The translations under genes were made by a program, and so were the position numbers. From an uncultured Eubacteriales bacterium (lineage in GTDB: Bacteria > Bacillota > Clostridia > Peptostreptococcales > Anaerovoracaceae): a stretch of DNA of 64,000 bases. Location: NCBI GenBank assembly GCA_902779185.1, contig CACZAM010000003.1, positions 38,483 through 102,482 of the forward strand, written 5' to 3'. Of this stretch, positions 46,685 through 59,013 are shown one piece after another (positions within the stretch are counted from its first letter, which is position 1; each line of letters opens with the position of its first letter). The notes below the pieces were generated by a model, which worked only from the letters and a program-made list of their open reading frames with translations, was not told the DNA's origin and ran no database searches.

Positions 46685-48877
46685 ATGATTTCTGTAGAAA
46701 TTGATTACAATTCAGGTAAAAGTCTTTATGTACAGCTTTATGAACACATCAAAAGGGAGATCACTGAAGGCCGGATCGGAACAGGAGAGAGACTGCCTTC
46801 ACTGAGAACAATGGCTGACGAGGCAGGTTTGAGTGTCACTACTGTCAAAATGGCTTATGAACAGCTGATAGTAGAGGGTTACCTTATAAGCAAGCCGCAG
46901 TCAGGGTATTACGCGGCAAGCGGAGCTGTAATAAAAGACTCACAAAAGAGACCAAAAGAACATGGCGCGGAAGACAGAGAGCGTCCGGGAGAGCAGGGGA
47001 GCAGCGCACAAGAGCAAAAGAACAGTAAGCCGGTCTTCAGCTATGATCCGGAGTCCTTTGATTTTGTCAAATGGAAGAAATGCATGTCGGCGGTCCTCAA
47101 CGAGACACCAGAGCTTCTTCTTTCCGAGGGAGACCGTCAGGGCGAGCCGGCTCTCAGAGAAGAGATAGCGAGGTATCTTTACAAGTCAAGAGGAGTGATA
47201 TGCACGCAGGAGCAGGTGGTCATCAGCGCCGGCACACAGCAGCTTATGAACCATCTGGCAAGGATACTTAAAATGATGGATATAGTCCATGTGTCCGTTG
47301 AAGATCCGGGCTATATGCCTGTAAGGAGCATCCTGCGTGACTGGGGCTTCAGCATGAGCTGCATCCCTGTCGAGGATGATGGCATAGTGATAGAGCGCCT
47401 CCCTGTGAACATAAGGACGGCTGCGTATATCTGCCCGCAGAATCAGTTTCCGACCGGAGCGCTGATGCCGATAAGCCGCAGACGTGAGATACTCGACTGG
47501 GCTGAGGCAAACGACAGCATAATCATAGAAGATGACTACAACAGCGAGCTCAGGTATACAGGAATGCCTGTCCCTGCGCTGCAGGGTATAGATCACGGCA
47601 GCCGGGTCGTATACCTCGGCTCCTTTACGTCCACACTGTTTCCGGCCATAAGGATCAGCTACATGGTGCTGCCGGAAAGAATGGTGAAGCTTTATGAAAA
47701 AATACGCAATAATTACGACCAGACCTGCTCCAAAACTGAGCAGCTGACTCTGGCGGAGTTCATGAAGAGGGGATTCTTTCACACCAACCTGAGGCGTGTG
47801 CGCAAGCTTTACTCGGTCAAGCTGCAGGAGGCGCTTGAAGCGATCAGAGAGTACGGAAGTGAGAGCAATTTCCTGACAGCTGAGAATACCCAGTCGGGAA
47901 TAAACATAATTTTCAGACTGAATACCCATACGAAGGTAATAACCAAGGGTCAGAACGGCGATGCCAGGATCATTGAAATACGCCGTGAAATGGCGGACCG
48001 TCTCGTACAGATAGCTGCCGAAGCCGGCATCAAGGTGAGAGACATCGACCAGCTCGACCATGACGGCCAGATGTATATGGTGTTTTACTATAATCAGATC
48101 CCTCTCGGACAGATCAGAACCGCTGTCAAAGAAATGATCGAAGGTTTCAAATCCGATGTTACAAAAGGCAGCCTGAGCCTTCCTTCGGTGTATGAAGTCA
48201 TAAGGCTGAGCGGAGGCAAACCGCAGTTCCTGAAGGAACACTATGAGAGACTCGAGAGATCTCTCGGAAGCATGGGTATCCCTGTGCCGTTTACGTGTGA
48301 CACACTGGCCGGATGTATAGATCAGCTCGCAGAAGAGAGCGGGATAAAAGACCACAATATAAAAATAGAAGTGGACATCAGCGGTCATTCAATGATGTAT
48401 CTGAATCCGACACACTACCCGTCCGCGGAGCTGTACGAGCTCGGGGTCAGAACGGACATTTTCCGTGGCGAGAGAAAGAACCCTAACATCAAGATGATGG
48501 ACCGCGAGCTCAGGGACGCGACCAACAAAGCGATAAAAGCGGGTGATCTGTATGAAGTGCTTCTGGTAAACAGGGACGGAGTCATAACAGAGGGCAGCCG
48601 CTCCAATGTTTTCTTCATCAAAAACGGAGAGGTATACACCTCTCCGACAGACGCAGTACTGCCCGGCGTCACCAGAACTATAATCATAAAGATCATAGAA
48701 GAAGCCGGCATCCCGCTGCATTACTGTGCGGTAAAGCAGAATGAGCTGGCCGAATTCGACGCGGCATTTATAAGCGGCACCTCGCCTAAGGTGCTTCCGA
48801 TCGCTTATATCGGTGATATCTCATATGATGTCAACGATCCGGTGCTGAGATTGATTATGGCTAAGTATACTGCCTGA
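46685..48877 (+). CDS. GntR-MocR regulator fused to a class IV aminotransferase
   Basis: 730 residues, three modules. Residues ~1-75 are a GntR winged helix (SLYVQLYEHIKREITEGRIGTGERLPSLRTMADEAGLSVTTVK). Residues ~115-480 are a class I aminotransferase-like domain, as in MocR regulators. The segment that normally has the PLP lysine (GSFSKTL) reads GSFTSTLFP, with Ser316 instead. Residues ~490-730 are a class IV (branched-chain/D-amino acid/ADC lyase) aminotransferase fold: NPNIKMMDREL, with Lys603 as the probable PLP lysine, and EGSRSNVFFIKNGEVYTSPTDAVLPGVTR. No frameshift is seen across either junction. It is divergent from an ECF S component. Confidence 0.88.
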   Translation: MISVEIDYNSGKSLYVQLYEHIKREITEGRIGTGERLPSLRTMADEAGLSVTTVKMAYEQLIVEGYLISKPQSGYYAASGAVIKDSQKRPKEHGAEDRERPGEQGSSAQEQKNSKPVFSYDPESFDFVKWKKCMSAVLNETPELLLSEGDRQGEPALREEIARYLYKSRGVICTQEQVVISAGTQQLMNHLARILKMMDIVHVSVEDPGYMPVRSILRDWGFSMSCIPVEDDGIVIERLPVNIRTAAYICPQNQFPTGALMPISRRREILDWAEANDSIIIEDDYNSELRYTGMPVPALQGIDHGSRVVYLGSFTSTLFPAIRISYMVLPERMVKLYEKIRNNYDQTCSKTEQLTLAEFMKRGFFHTNLRRVRKLYSVKLQEALEAIREYGSESNFLTAENTQSGINIIFRLNTHTKVITKGQNGDARIIEIRREMADRLVQIAAEAGIKVRDIDQLDHDGQMYMVFYYNQIPLGQIRTAVKEMIEGFKSDVTKGSLSLPSVYEVIRLSGGKPQFLKEHYERLERSLGSMGIPVPFTCDTLAGCIDQLAEESGIKDHNIKIEVDISGHSMMYLNPTHYPSAELYELGVRTDIFRGERKNPNIKMMDRELRDATNKAIKAGDLYEVLLVNRDGVITEGSRSNVFFIKNGEVYTSPTDAVLPGVTRTIIIKIIEEAGIPLHYCAVKQNELAEFDAAFISGTSPKVLPIAYIGDISYDVNDPVLRLIMAKYTA

Positions 48878-48897
48878 CTTCCTCATTTATAGGCTCG

Positions 48898-49026
48898 ATG
48901 TGCTTCATCGCCGTGACGCTGGCAGTGCTTGATCTGGTCATAATCATCTGGCGGATCATCTTCATCCGCAAGAATAAAGATAACCCGAAATATACTGAGC
49001 CGCTTGTGCAGAAAAATGAAGAATAG
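48898..49026 (+). CDS. Possible 42-residue membrane peptide
   Basis: The open frame ATG 48898 to TAG 49026 encodes MCFIAVTLAVLDLVIIIWRIIF followed by a basic then acidic tail (IRKNKDNPKYTEPLVQKNEE). The hydrophobic segment and positive-inside tail look like real protein, but there is no clear ribosome site and it may be the 3' remnant of a larger gene. It lies 20 bases after the MocR fusion. Confidence 0.4.
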   Translation: MCFIAVTLAVLDLVIIIWRIIFIRKNKDNPKYTEPLVQKNEE

Positions 49027-49156
49027 TGCAGCAGGACAGGAAAACAAAGTATAATATAAAGAATAATTCACCACAGCCCAGAAATGAGTTCACAAATGGG
49101 CGGATTTACTTCAACGAAGCAATTCTGGAGGTCTTAAAGATTAGGGGGAGCTCTTT

Positions 49157-51226
49157 ATGAACCGGATAAATGATGAAAGGGACAGGGTAATAATAGAAGA
49201 ACAGGAGGCTCTGTACGCTGAACTGCAAAAGGAAGCTGCTGCTCTCGACACCATTCATGAAATGCTGGGATCCGGTAAATGGACCATGGATTTTGATGAA
49301 GCAGGAGTTATGACCCGGGTCAACTGGAGTGATGAATTCCGGAGAATGATCGGGTATCAGGGAAAGGATGATTTTCCGGATGTACTGGAATCCTGGTCCG
49401 ATCTGCTGCATCCGGATGACAGGGAAGGCGTACTGAGGGAGTTCAATGAAACGATCTCAGACTATACAGGTCAAAAGACCTATGACGTAGAGTACCGTCT
49501 GCTGACGAAAAACAAAGGATATCGCTGGTACCGGGCTGTCGGCAAGCCTACACGCCGCCCTGATGGCACGCCTATATCCTATATAGGCGTTTTCATAGAC
49601 ATAACCGAACAAAAGGAAATGATGCAGGAACTGGCACAGCAGCGGGAATCGCTTAGTGCTGCTCTGGAAGAAGCTAATCAGGCCAACAAGGCAAAGACGG
49701 CTTTCCTGTCTAATATGAGCCATGAGATCCGCACTCCGATGAATGCGATCATCGGGCTTGACAGGATCGCGCTGAATGATCCCGGTATATCTGAAGCAAC
49801 ACGGGAGCACCTTGAGAAGATCGGACTGTCAGCCCAGCATCTGCTCAGCATTATCAACGACATCCTTGATATGAGCCGCATCGAATCCGGCCGCATGACC
49901 GTAAAGAGCGAAGAATTTTCTTTCGCAAGGGCACTGGCTCAGGTCAATACGATCATAAGCGACCAGTGCAGGGACAAGGGGATCGAGTATGAATGCCGGG
50001 TAAAAGGCCCGGTCGATGATTACTATATCGGCGATGAAATGAAGCTTCGGCAGGTTTTGATCAATATCCTCGGGAACGCGGTCAAGTTTACACCGTCAGG
50101 CGGTATCATCACGTTTGTTGTGGAAGCAGCTGCAAGTTTTAATGGCAGATCCACGCTTCGCTTTATCATCAGCGATACAGGTATCGGGATGAGTAAGGAC
50201 TTTCTTCCTAAGCTGTTTGATGCATTCAGTCAGGAGGATTCATCCAATACCAGCCGCTTCGGAAGCACGGGCCTTGGCATGGCTATAACAAAGAACATCG
50301 TTGAGCTGATGAACGGAACAATTTCAGTAGAGAGTGAAAAGCAAAAGGGAACTACCTTTACTGTCACTGTTACGCTTACCGACAGCGATCACAAAAGCGT
50401 TGGGGAAGAAGAATATGATCTGCAGCCTCATGAGATGTGCGTACTGGTGATCGACGATGATCCGATCGCCTGTGAACATGCCCAGCTTGTACTGGGACAG
50501 GTGGGTGTGAACTGTGAAAAGGCTTTGTCCGGAGCAGAAGGTCTGCAGATGGTGAAACTCCGCTATGCCAGAAGGGAACCGTATAACCTGATCCTGGTTG
50601 ACTGGCGCATGCCTGACATGGACGGTATGGAAACGACCCGGCAGATCCGGGCTGCCGTCGGTACAGAAACACCGGTGATCATACTTACTTCATATAACTG
50701 GGATGAGATCGTGGATGAAGCAAGGGCGGCAGGTGTGGATACATTTGTTGCAAAACCGCTCTTTGCAGGGACGGTGCTTGATGAGTTCAGGGGGGCTTTC
50801 AAAAGGAAAAACCCGAAGCTTGTACGGGAAACCGCGGATCTCAAAAACCGCAGAGTATTGCTGGCGGAAGATGTCACGGTAAACGCCGAAATTATGATCA
50901 TGGTGCTCTCCATGCGTGAGATGCAGGTTGACCATGCAGAAAATGGGCGTATTGCTGTAGAAAAGTTTGAGGAACACGAAGAAGGCTATTATGATGTTAT
51001 TCTGATGGATCTGCGGATGCCTGAAATGGATGGACTGGAGGCGACCCGCAGGATCAGGGCTATGAACAGATCTGATGCAAAGAACATTCCTATCATAGCA
51101 TTAACTGCAAATGCCTTTGACGAAGATGTCCAGCAAAGTATGCAGGCAGGCCTGAATGCTCATCTGAGCAAACCTGTGGAACCGGACATATTGTTTGAAA
51201 CGTTAGAGGAGCTTTTGCACCATTAG
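49157..51226 (+). CDS. Hybrid histidine kinase with PAS domain and two receiver domains
   Basis: 689 residues without membrane helices. Order: short coiled coil; a PAS fold at ~35-150 (LHPDDREGVLREF, ending ISYIGVFIDITEQKEMM); HisKA with His189 in MSHEIRTPMNAI; HATPase with GTGLGM-like STGLGMAITKN; receiver 1 with Asp482 (LVDWRMPD); receiver 2 with Asp618 (LMDLRMPE). Signal input would be cytosolic or through a partner. No separate response regulator with DNA-binding domain lies near. The remnant downstream may be from an amino-acid permease, which could once have been the signal source. Confidence 0.93.
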   Translation: MNRINDERDRVIIEEQEALYAELQKEAAALDTIHEMLGSGKWTMDFDEAGVMTRVNWSDEFRRMIGYQGKDDFPDVLESWSDLLHPDDREGVLREFNETISDYTGQKTYDVEYRLLTKNKGYRWYRAVGKPTRRPDGTPISYIGVFIDITEQKEMMQELAQQRESLSAALEEANQANKAKTAFLSNMSHEIRTPMNAIIGLDRIALNDPGISEATREHLEKIGLSAQHLLSIINDILDMSRIESGRMTVKSEEFSFARALAQVNTIISDQCRDKGIEYECRVKGPVDDYYIGDEMKLRQVLINILGNAVKFTPSGGIITFVVEAAASFNGRSTLRFIISDTGIGMSKDFLPKLFDAFSQEDSSNTSRFGSTGLGMAITKNIVELMNGTISVESEKQKGTTFTVTVTLTDSDHKSVGEEEYDLQPHEMCVLVIDDDPIACEHAQLVLGQVGVNCEKALSGAEGLQMVKLRYARREPYNLILVDWRMPDMDGMETTRQIRAAVGTETPVIILTSYNWDEIVDEARAAGVDTFVAKPLFAGTVLDEFRGAFKRKNPKLVRETADLKNRRVLLAEDVTVNAEIMIMVLSMREMQVDHAENGRIAVEKFEEHEEGYYDVILMDLRMPEMDGLEATRRIRAMNRSDAKNIPIIALTANAFDEDVQQSMQAGLNAHLSKPVEPDILFETLEELLHH

Positions 51227-51241
51227 TCACGGAGATTTTCG

Positions 51242-51427
51242 ATGAATCAATCAGCAACTTCAGAAAATAATGGTAAATTGCAGCCTTATCTTTCCCCGCT
51301 GGCGTTCTGGTTTGTGGCTGCCATGATCGGGCACGGGCATACGGATATGACGATGAAACCGGACTTTGTCCCTGACAGCAGCGCTTTCAGGCAGGTATTG
51401 CGTATTACCAGATTGTCAACGGATTGA
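51242..51427 (+). pseudogene. Probable remnant of an amino-acid permease gene
   Basis: The 61-codon frame begins hydrophilic, then KLQPYLSPLAFWFVAAMIG, which resembles the start of APC-type permeases found beside such kinases. The rest (FVPDSSAFRQVLRITRLS) resembles an internal permease segment, as if most of the gene was deleted. A complete small protein is possible but less likely. The gene follows the kinase by 15 bases. Confidence 0.4.
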
Positions 51428-51494
51428 ATCCGATACAGTAACGCTCATATACTTATTATAAAGTAAGTAAGATGAAGAACGTTAGGAGAACAAT

Positions 51495-52436
51495 ATGAAG
51501 AAGAATCTGTTTGCCATGATTTTAAGTGTGATGATGCTTGTTGTCTTCTGTGTTCCGGCTGCGGTTTTCGCAGAAGAACCCGGGGATACCGATACTCAGG
51601 AGCCGTACGTAGAACTGGACTCCAATACCATTAAAATAAAGCCCAATATGACAAGTTCCCTGTATGTTTACACGGATGAAGAGGACGAGGTGCAATCCTG
51701 GACATCCAGTAACAAAAGCGTCGCTGCGGTAAAACCCATGGATCAGGATGTTAGTACCGCACAGGTGACGGGAAAGAAAAAGGGTACTGCCGTTATTACC
51801 GTGACACTGAAATCCGGCGCAACGGCGACCTGTGAGGTTACCGTTCTGAGCAGACGCACTCCGGTGTATACAGGCTCCGGATGGCATGACGTACTCATTG
51901 ATGAGATGGTAAAAAAAGCCGGCCTTAAACAATCCATGTCGGATCAGCAGATCGCAAAAAAGGCCTATGCATATATCGTAAAGACATTCCAGTATGATGG
52001 AAGGGAAAAGTATAAGGTAAAACGCCGTCACAAGGTGCCTTCCGAAAGCGCACAGAATAAGGTCCTGAAAAAAGCGGAAACTCTGGAAGCGCAAAACAAG
52101 GCCATCTTTAACAGTGAGCATTTGAGTTACTGGAACAACAGCGAGAAATACTGGTGTTATCACATTGGCAATTGCATTATTTTCTCAGAGGTATATGCAG
52201 CCATGTGCGAGAGAATGGGCGTGGAAGCAGGGATCATATACGGTAAAGGACAAAAGGGACAGCATACATGGAACTGGGTCAAGATCAAATCAAACGGCAA
52301 GGTTAAAAAGTATTACGTAGATGCGACACGCGGCATCAATGATTACGCAAATAAGAAAAAAGTAAACTACAAGCACTTCAAGATGACCAGAAAAACGGTA
52401 AAGAAAACCTATAAGAAGATAGCGGGCGAGTACTAA
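51495..52436 (+). CDS. Secreted transglutaminase-like protein with Ig-like (BIG2) domain
   Basis: 313 residues. A signal peptide ends at VFAEEP (cleavage near residue 26). An Ig-like bacterial domain follows (residues ~40-118: SWTSSNKSVAAV, GTAVITVTLKSGATATCEVTV). The C-terminal transglutaminase-like domain has its triad visible: Cys227 in GNCIIF, His257 in QHTWNW and Asp276 in YYVDATRG. In bacteria these often act as proteases or peptidases on the cell surface. It has a good AGGAG site and ends before a terminator. Confidence 0.88.
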   Translation: MKKNLFAMILSVMMLVVFCVPAAVFAEEPGDTDTQEPYVELDSNTIKIKPNMTSSLYVYTDEEDEVQSWTSSNKSVAAVKPMDQDVSTAQVTGKKKGTAVITVTLKSGATATCEVTVLSRRTPVYTGSGWHDVLIDEMVKKAGLKQSMSDQQIAKKAYAYIVKTFQYDGREKYKVKRRHKVPSESAQNKVLKKAETLEAQNKAIFNSEHLSYWNNSEKYWCYHIGNCIIFSEVYAAMCERMGVEAGIIYGKGQKGQHTWNWVKIKSNGKVKKYYVDATRGINDYANKKKVNYKHFKMTRKTVKKTYKKIAGEY

Positions 52437-52487
52437 ATTCAGACTATCCTCATCATATCCTCACAAAGTAAACCATGTGTGAAAACT

Positions 52488-52514
52488 AAAAGGCAGCATA
52501 CAAGGCTGCCTTTT
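52488..52514. terminator. Bidirectional terminator between transglutaminase and AraC genes
   Basis: AAAAGGCAGC (52488-52497), seven bases, GCTGCCTTTT (52505-52514). A-tract and T-tract make it usable by both converging genes. Confidence 0.85.
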
Positions 52515-52561
52515 GCAGTGCCTGAAAAAAGAGAGAGCTGACAGGCCCTTTCTCAGATAGT

Positions 52562-53434
52562 CTACAGGTTTTCGTGGTATTTCTCACGGAAGATCTTTCT
52601 GTATGCAGCAGGCGAGAGTCCCTTTTCTTTCTTGAATAGCCGGCTGAAGTAGAACGCGTTTTCATACCCGACCATGGAGGCTATGTTTGAAATATTGTAA
52701 TCGGTAGTTTCCAGAAGTATCTGCGCGTTGCGGATCCTTATGGAAAGGATATATCTCATAGGTGTTGTTCCGACTATTTTCTTAAAACTCTTGTTGAACC
52801 AGCTTGCGCTTACATGTCTTGAAAGCGCATATTCTTCTATACTGATCTCTTTGTTGTAGTGCTCTGTGAAGTATTCCTTGGCCAGATCGATCTCCTGGCT
52901 GATAAAGCCTGAGAAGCGGGGAAGATTCTCTTCCATTCGCCTGTGCATGGTCATCAGAAGCTCGCGGAACAGATAGGAAAGCATTTCTTCGTAGCCCCAT
53001 CTGCAGGCAACAAGCTCATCTCTCATTTTGCGGAAATAATCTTCATACTCTCTGGAAAGTCCGGTGCAGAGAATGCTGCTGTCCAGAGAGATCTCATAAT
53101 TCTGAAGGATCCTTTTTATTTCGCGTCCTGTAAAGTGCACAAACCATACCTGGGTCCGGTCCTCGCCCAGATAGTAATAGTGCTGCTCCTCTTTAGGCTG
53201 GTACAGAACCATGTTGCCTGCCGGAACAATGACTTCCTTATTATCAAAAATAAAATGACCCTTTCCCGCAGCGATATATATCAGCTGCCAGTCAACACGG
53301 CCTCTAGGGCGCCATGTCGGGAGCTTCTGCAAGCTGTGAAGCTGGTAAGTGCCTGCGCTGAGGATCCTTAGCGGTCTGACCTTTTCTTTGAAAGGCGTTC
53401 TGGAATTGTGAAGATAGCCTGAATTCACATACAT
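52562..53434 (-). CDS. AraC-family regulator of the galactoside operon
   Basis: 290 residues. An N-terminal cupin-type sensor domain (FDNKEVIVPAGNMVLYQPKEEQHYYYLG) is followed by a two-helix-turn-helix AraC domain at the end (YALSRHVSASWFNKSFKKIVGTTPMRYIL, then ISNIASMVGYENAFYFSRLFKKEKGLSPAAYR). It is divergent from the beta-galactosidase gene and most likely activates it when a sugar binds the cupin. Two TTGTGCA boxes 21 bases apart in the intergenic region are a likely binding site. Confidence 0.9.
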   Translation of the reverse strand: MYVNSGYLHNSRTPFKEKVRPLRILSAGTYQLHSLQKLPTWRPRGRVDWQLIYIAAGKGHFIFDNKEVIVPAGNMVLYQPKEEQHYYYLGEDRTQVWFVHFTGREIKRILQNYEISLDSSILCTGLSREYEDYFRKMRDELVACRWGYEEMLSYLFRELLMTMHRRMEENLPRFSGFISQEIDLAKEYFTEHYNKEISIEEYALSRHVSASWFNKSFKKIVGTTPMRYILSIRIRNAQILLETTDYNISNIASMVGYENAFYFSRLFKKEKGLSPAAYRKIFREKYHENL

Positions 53435-53518
53435 TTCTGCAACCTCTCATTTCTTTTGCCGATTATTTTACCTAACAATCCTGAGTACTGGCAATGCCTG
53501 AACCGCTTAATTCCAAGC

Positions 53519-53575
53519 TTGTGCAGGTTTTATACTGTTTTGTGCATATGTTTTAAAAATGCCGGTTTTTATAAT
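53519..53575 (+). promoter_or_regulatory. Tandem direct repeats and -10 box upstream of beta-galactosidase
   Basis: TTGTGCA at 53519-53525 and again at 53540-53546, exactly 21 bases apart, each followed by GTTTTA. TATAAT at 53570-53575 is the likely -10; the -35 position is poor and lies at the second repeat. This is the usual layout of AraC-type activator half sites. Confidence 0.55.
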
Positions 53576-53618
53576 GTTTTTAGGTTGAAATCCTATGAAT
53601 TTAAGCATGTTTCTCTGA

Positions 53619-56720
<3,102 letters not shown>

Positions 56721-56735
56721 CTTTAGGAGGTAGTG

Positions 56736-58106
56736 ATGGAAGAGAAAACATATTTGAAATGGTATAACAAGATCGGCTACGGATCAGGAGATATCGCAGG
56801 TAACGTAGTATACGCGCTGCTTTCTGCGTTTGTAATGATTTTCCTGACCGATACAGTCGGCATGAACGCAGGTGTTGTGGGCACACTGATAGCAGTATCC
56901 AAACTGTTTGACGGTGTCAGCGATGTTTTCTTCGGCTCTCTAATCGACAAGACTCAGACCAAAATGGGTAAGGCAAGACCGTGGATGTTCTACGGATATT
57001 TCGGCTGCGCTTTATGCCTGGTTGCTATATTCTGCATCCCTGCGAATATCAGCGCGACATCACAGTACGCATGGTTTTTCATTGCTTACACAATGCTGAA
57101 TGCAGGCTTCTATACAGCCAATAATATTGCGTATTCAGCTCTTACGGCGCTGATCACAAAGAATAATCACGAGCGCGTACAGATGGGATCGATCCGCTTC
57201 ATGTTCGCCTTCGGTACAAGCATGCTGATCCAGACGATCACAGTCGGACTGGTCGCGCACTTTGGAGGAGGTGCAGCAGCATGGAGGACAGTCGCAATAA
57301 TCTACGCTATCTTCGGCATCATTTCCAACACCATCTCCGTAATGTCGGTAAAGGAGCTCACGCCTGAAGAACTTGCGGAAGGTGAGACGGTGCACGGTCA
57401 TGCGGCGGAGGATCATACCAACGAAAAGTACAGCCTGGCAGACGCGTTCAGGCTGCTCATCAAGAACAAATACTATCTGATGATCTGCGGCTCATATATT
57501 CTCATGCAGATATATACCGCGACACTGAATATGGGCATATATTACATGACCTACGTGCTTAAGAATGCAAATCTGCTGGGAGTATTCTCGTGGGCTATCA
57601 ATATCCCAATGATCATCGGACTCCTGTTCACACCAACGCTTGTTATGAAATTCAAGGGCATGTACAAGCTGAATCTGTACGGCTATACCGCGGGCACACT
57701 GGGCAGACTCGGTGTTGTCATAGCGGGCTACATGGGCAGCATTCCTCTTATGCTGGCGTGCACAGCCATTGCTGCATTTGGCATGAGCCCGCTGCAGGGC
57801 GATATGAACGCTCTGATTGCTACCTGTTCTGAATATACATACCTGACTCATGGAAAACGTGTTGATGGAACAATGTATTCCTGCACATCGCTTGGCACAA
57901 AGCTTGGCGGTGGTATTGGAACAGCCCTTGCAGGATGGCTGCTGAGCTTCAGCGGTTACGTCGGCGGAGCAGCCGAGCAGACGGCATCATGCATCAACAT
58001 GCTGCATGTAATGTATCTCTGGCTGCCGATGATCTTCAATCTTCTGATCACTTTGATACTGACGAGACTGAACGTAGAAAAGGCAGTGGAAGATCTGAAG
58101 AAATAG
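56736..58106 (+). CDS. GPH-family sugar/cation symporter
   Basis: 456 residues, twelve membrane helices. The N-terminal pattern KIGYGSGDIAGNVVYALLSAFVMIFLTD and the loop GSLIDKTQTKMGKARPWM are signatures of the glycoside-pentoside-hexuronide family (MelB, LacS and relatives). It imports the beta-galactoside cleaved by the preceding enzyme. It lacks the IIA-like regulatory domain of LacS. AGGAGGTAG precedes the start at 56736. Confidence 0.92.
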   Translation: MEEKTYLKWYNKIGYGSGDIAGNVVYALLSAFVMIFLTDTVGMNAGVVGTLIAVSKLFDGVSDVFFGSLIDKTQTKMGKARPWMFYGYFGCALCLVAIFCIPANISATSQYAWFFIAYTMLNAGFYTANNIAYSALTALITKNNHERVQMGSIRFMFAFGTSMLIQTITVGLVAHFGGGAAAWRTVAIIYAIFGIISNTISVMSVKELTPEELAEGETVHGHAAEDHTNEKYSLADAFRLLIKNKYYLMICGSYILMQIYTATLNMGIYYMTYVLKNANLLGVFSWAINIPMIIGLLFTPTLVMKFKGMYKLNLYGYTAGTLGRLGVVIAGYMGSIPLMLACTAIAAFGMSPLQGDMNALIATCSEYTYLTHGKRVDGTMYSCTSLGTKLGGGIGTALAGWLLSFSGYVGGAAEQTASCINMLHVMYLWLPMIFNLLITLILTRLNVEKAVEDLKK

Positions 58107-58235
58107 GAGCACCGCGAGGTGTTTCCCGGATAAACAGTTGAGTTGAACGAGTCAGAGCATAGTGATATTATTGTGACAACAGGTGTCATTTATAAACCTG
58201 GTTAAACCAGTTGTATCGCTCAGAAAGGACTCTCT

Positions 58236-59006
58236 ATGAAAAAAGGAAAAAAACTCATCGCTATGATATGCATGCTGTTGATGACAGCAGTGTTCATGAT
58301 TCCGGGATACTCCTACGCAGAATCTGTAAACGTAATATTTGATGCTTCACCTATAGTCAGAGAGGATCCGGGAACTCACTTCTATGCCTGGGTAGAAAAC
58401 CCGGTCAAGGGAGCGACATATTCCGCCACGGTTTCCAACAAAGACGTCGCAAAGCTTGTAAACGGTTTTGCAGATCCGGGCTCATTTGCCGCTTTCGTTT
58501 TCTATGCTAAGAAGAGCGGCAAGGTCACCGTCACGATCAAACAGACATTGAACAAAAAGACAAAGACGATAGCAAGAAAGACTTACACGATCAAGTCCAG
58601 GAAGTTTTCAGATGCGCAAAAGAAAAAAGAAAAGAAATACCAGAAAGTGATCAGCAAAGGCGGCGATGCCAACAACAAAGGCGTTTCCCTGGAGGTGCTC
58701 AAGGTCACAAATTTAAAAAGTACCAGCAGCAAAGTATCTGCGAAGGTCAAGCTTCAGCATAAAGTCACTGCTGAGGAAGCAGCGATGGCAAAAAAAGGTT
58801 TTTCGGTATGCCTCAACACGGGCAACTATAATTACGCCATAGCTCTTACCGGAAAACTGAAAAAAGGCTCCCAGTATGTAAATGTCAGCACCAGCAAAAA
58901 AGATATCTGGGAAGCTAAGAAAGCTACAAAGAAAGGTACCGTATACTATCTGAAGGGAATGAATACCAAAAAAGGCACACCATACTCCCTGAAGGTAAAA
59001 TTCTAA
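58236..59006 (+). CDS. Secreted protein, Ig-like, unknown
   Basis: 256 residues. Signal peptide: basic start MKKGKKLIAM, hydrophobic core, cleavage near YSYAES. The mature part is rich in lysine, threonine and serine, with beta-rich sequence (TYSATVSNKDVAKLVNGFAD, GKVTVTIKQTLNKKTKTI) suggesting one or two Ig-like domains. No catalytic motif is visible. Its message is preceded by small inverted repeats at 58172-58210. It is 7 bases from the O-antigen-ligase-type gene. Confidence 0.65.
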   Translation: MKKGKKLIAMICMLLMTAVFMIPGYSYAESVNVIFDASPIVREDPGTHFYAWVENPVKGATYSATVSNKDVAKLVNGFADPGSFAAFVFYAKKSGKVTVTIKQTLNKKTKTIARKTYTIKSRKFSDAQKKKEKKYQKVISKGGDANNKGVSLEVLKVTNLKSTSSKVSAKVKLQHKVTAEEAAMAKKGFSVCLNTGNYNYAIALTGKLKKGSQYVNVSTSKKDIWEAKKATKKGTVYYLKGMNTKKGTPYSLKVKF

Positions 59007-59013
59007 TTAACTG

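Noticed and set aside
47186-48388. Long minus-strand open frame opposite the MocR fusion (400 codons).
   Set aside because: Composition is that of an antisense shadow, rich in His, Arg and Tyr with no domain; the + strand frame has three clear domains.
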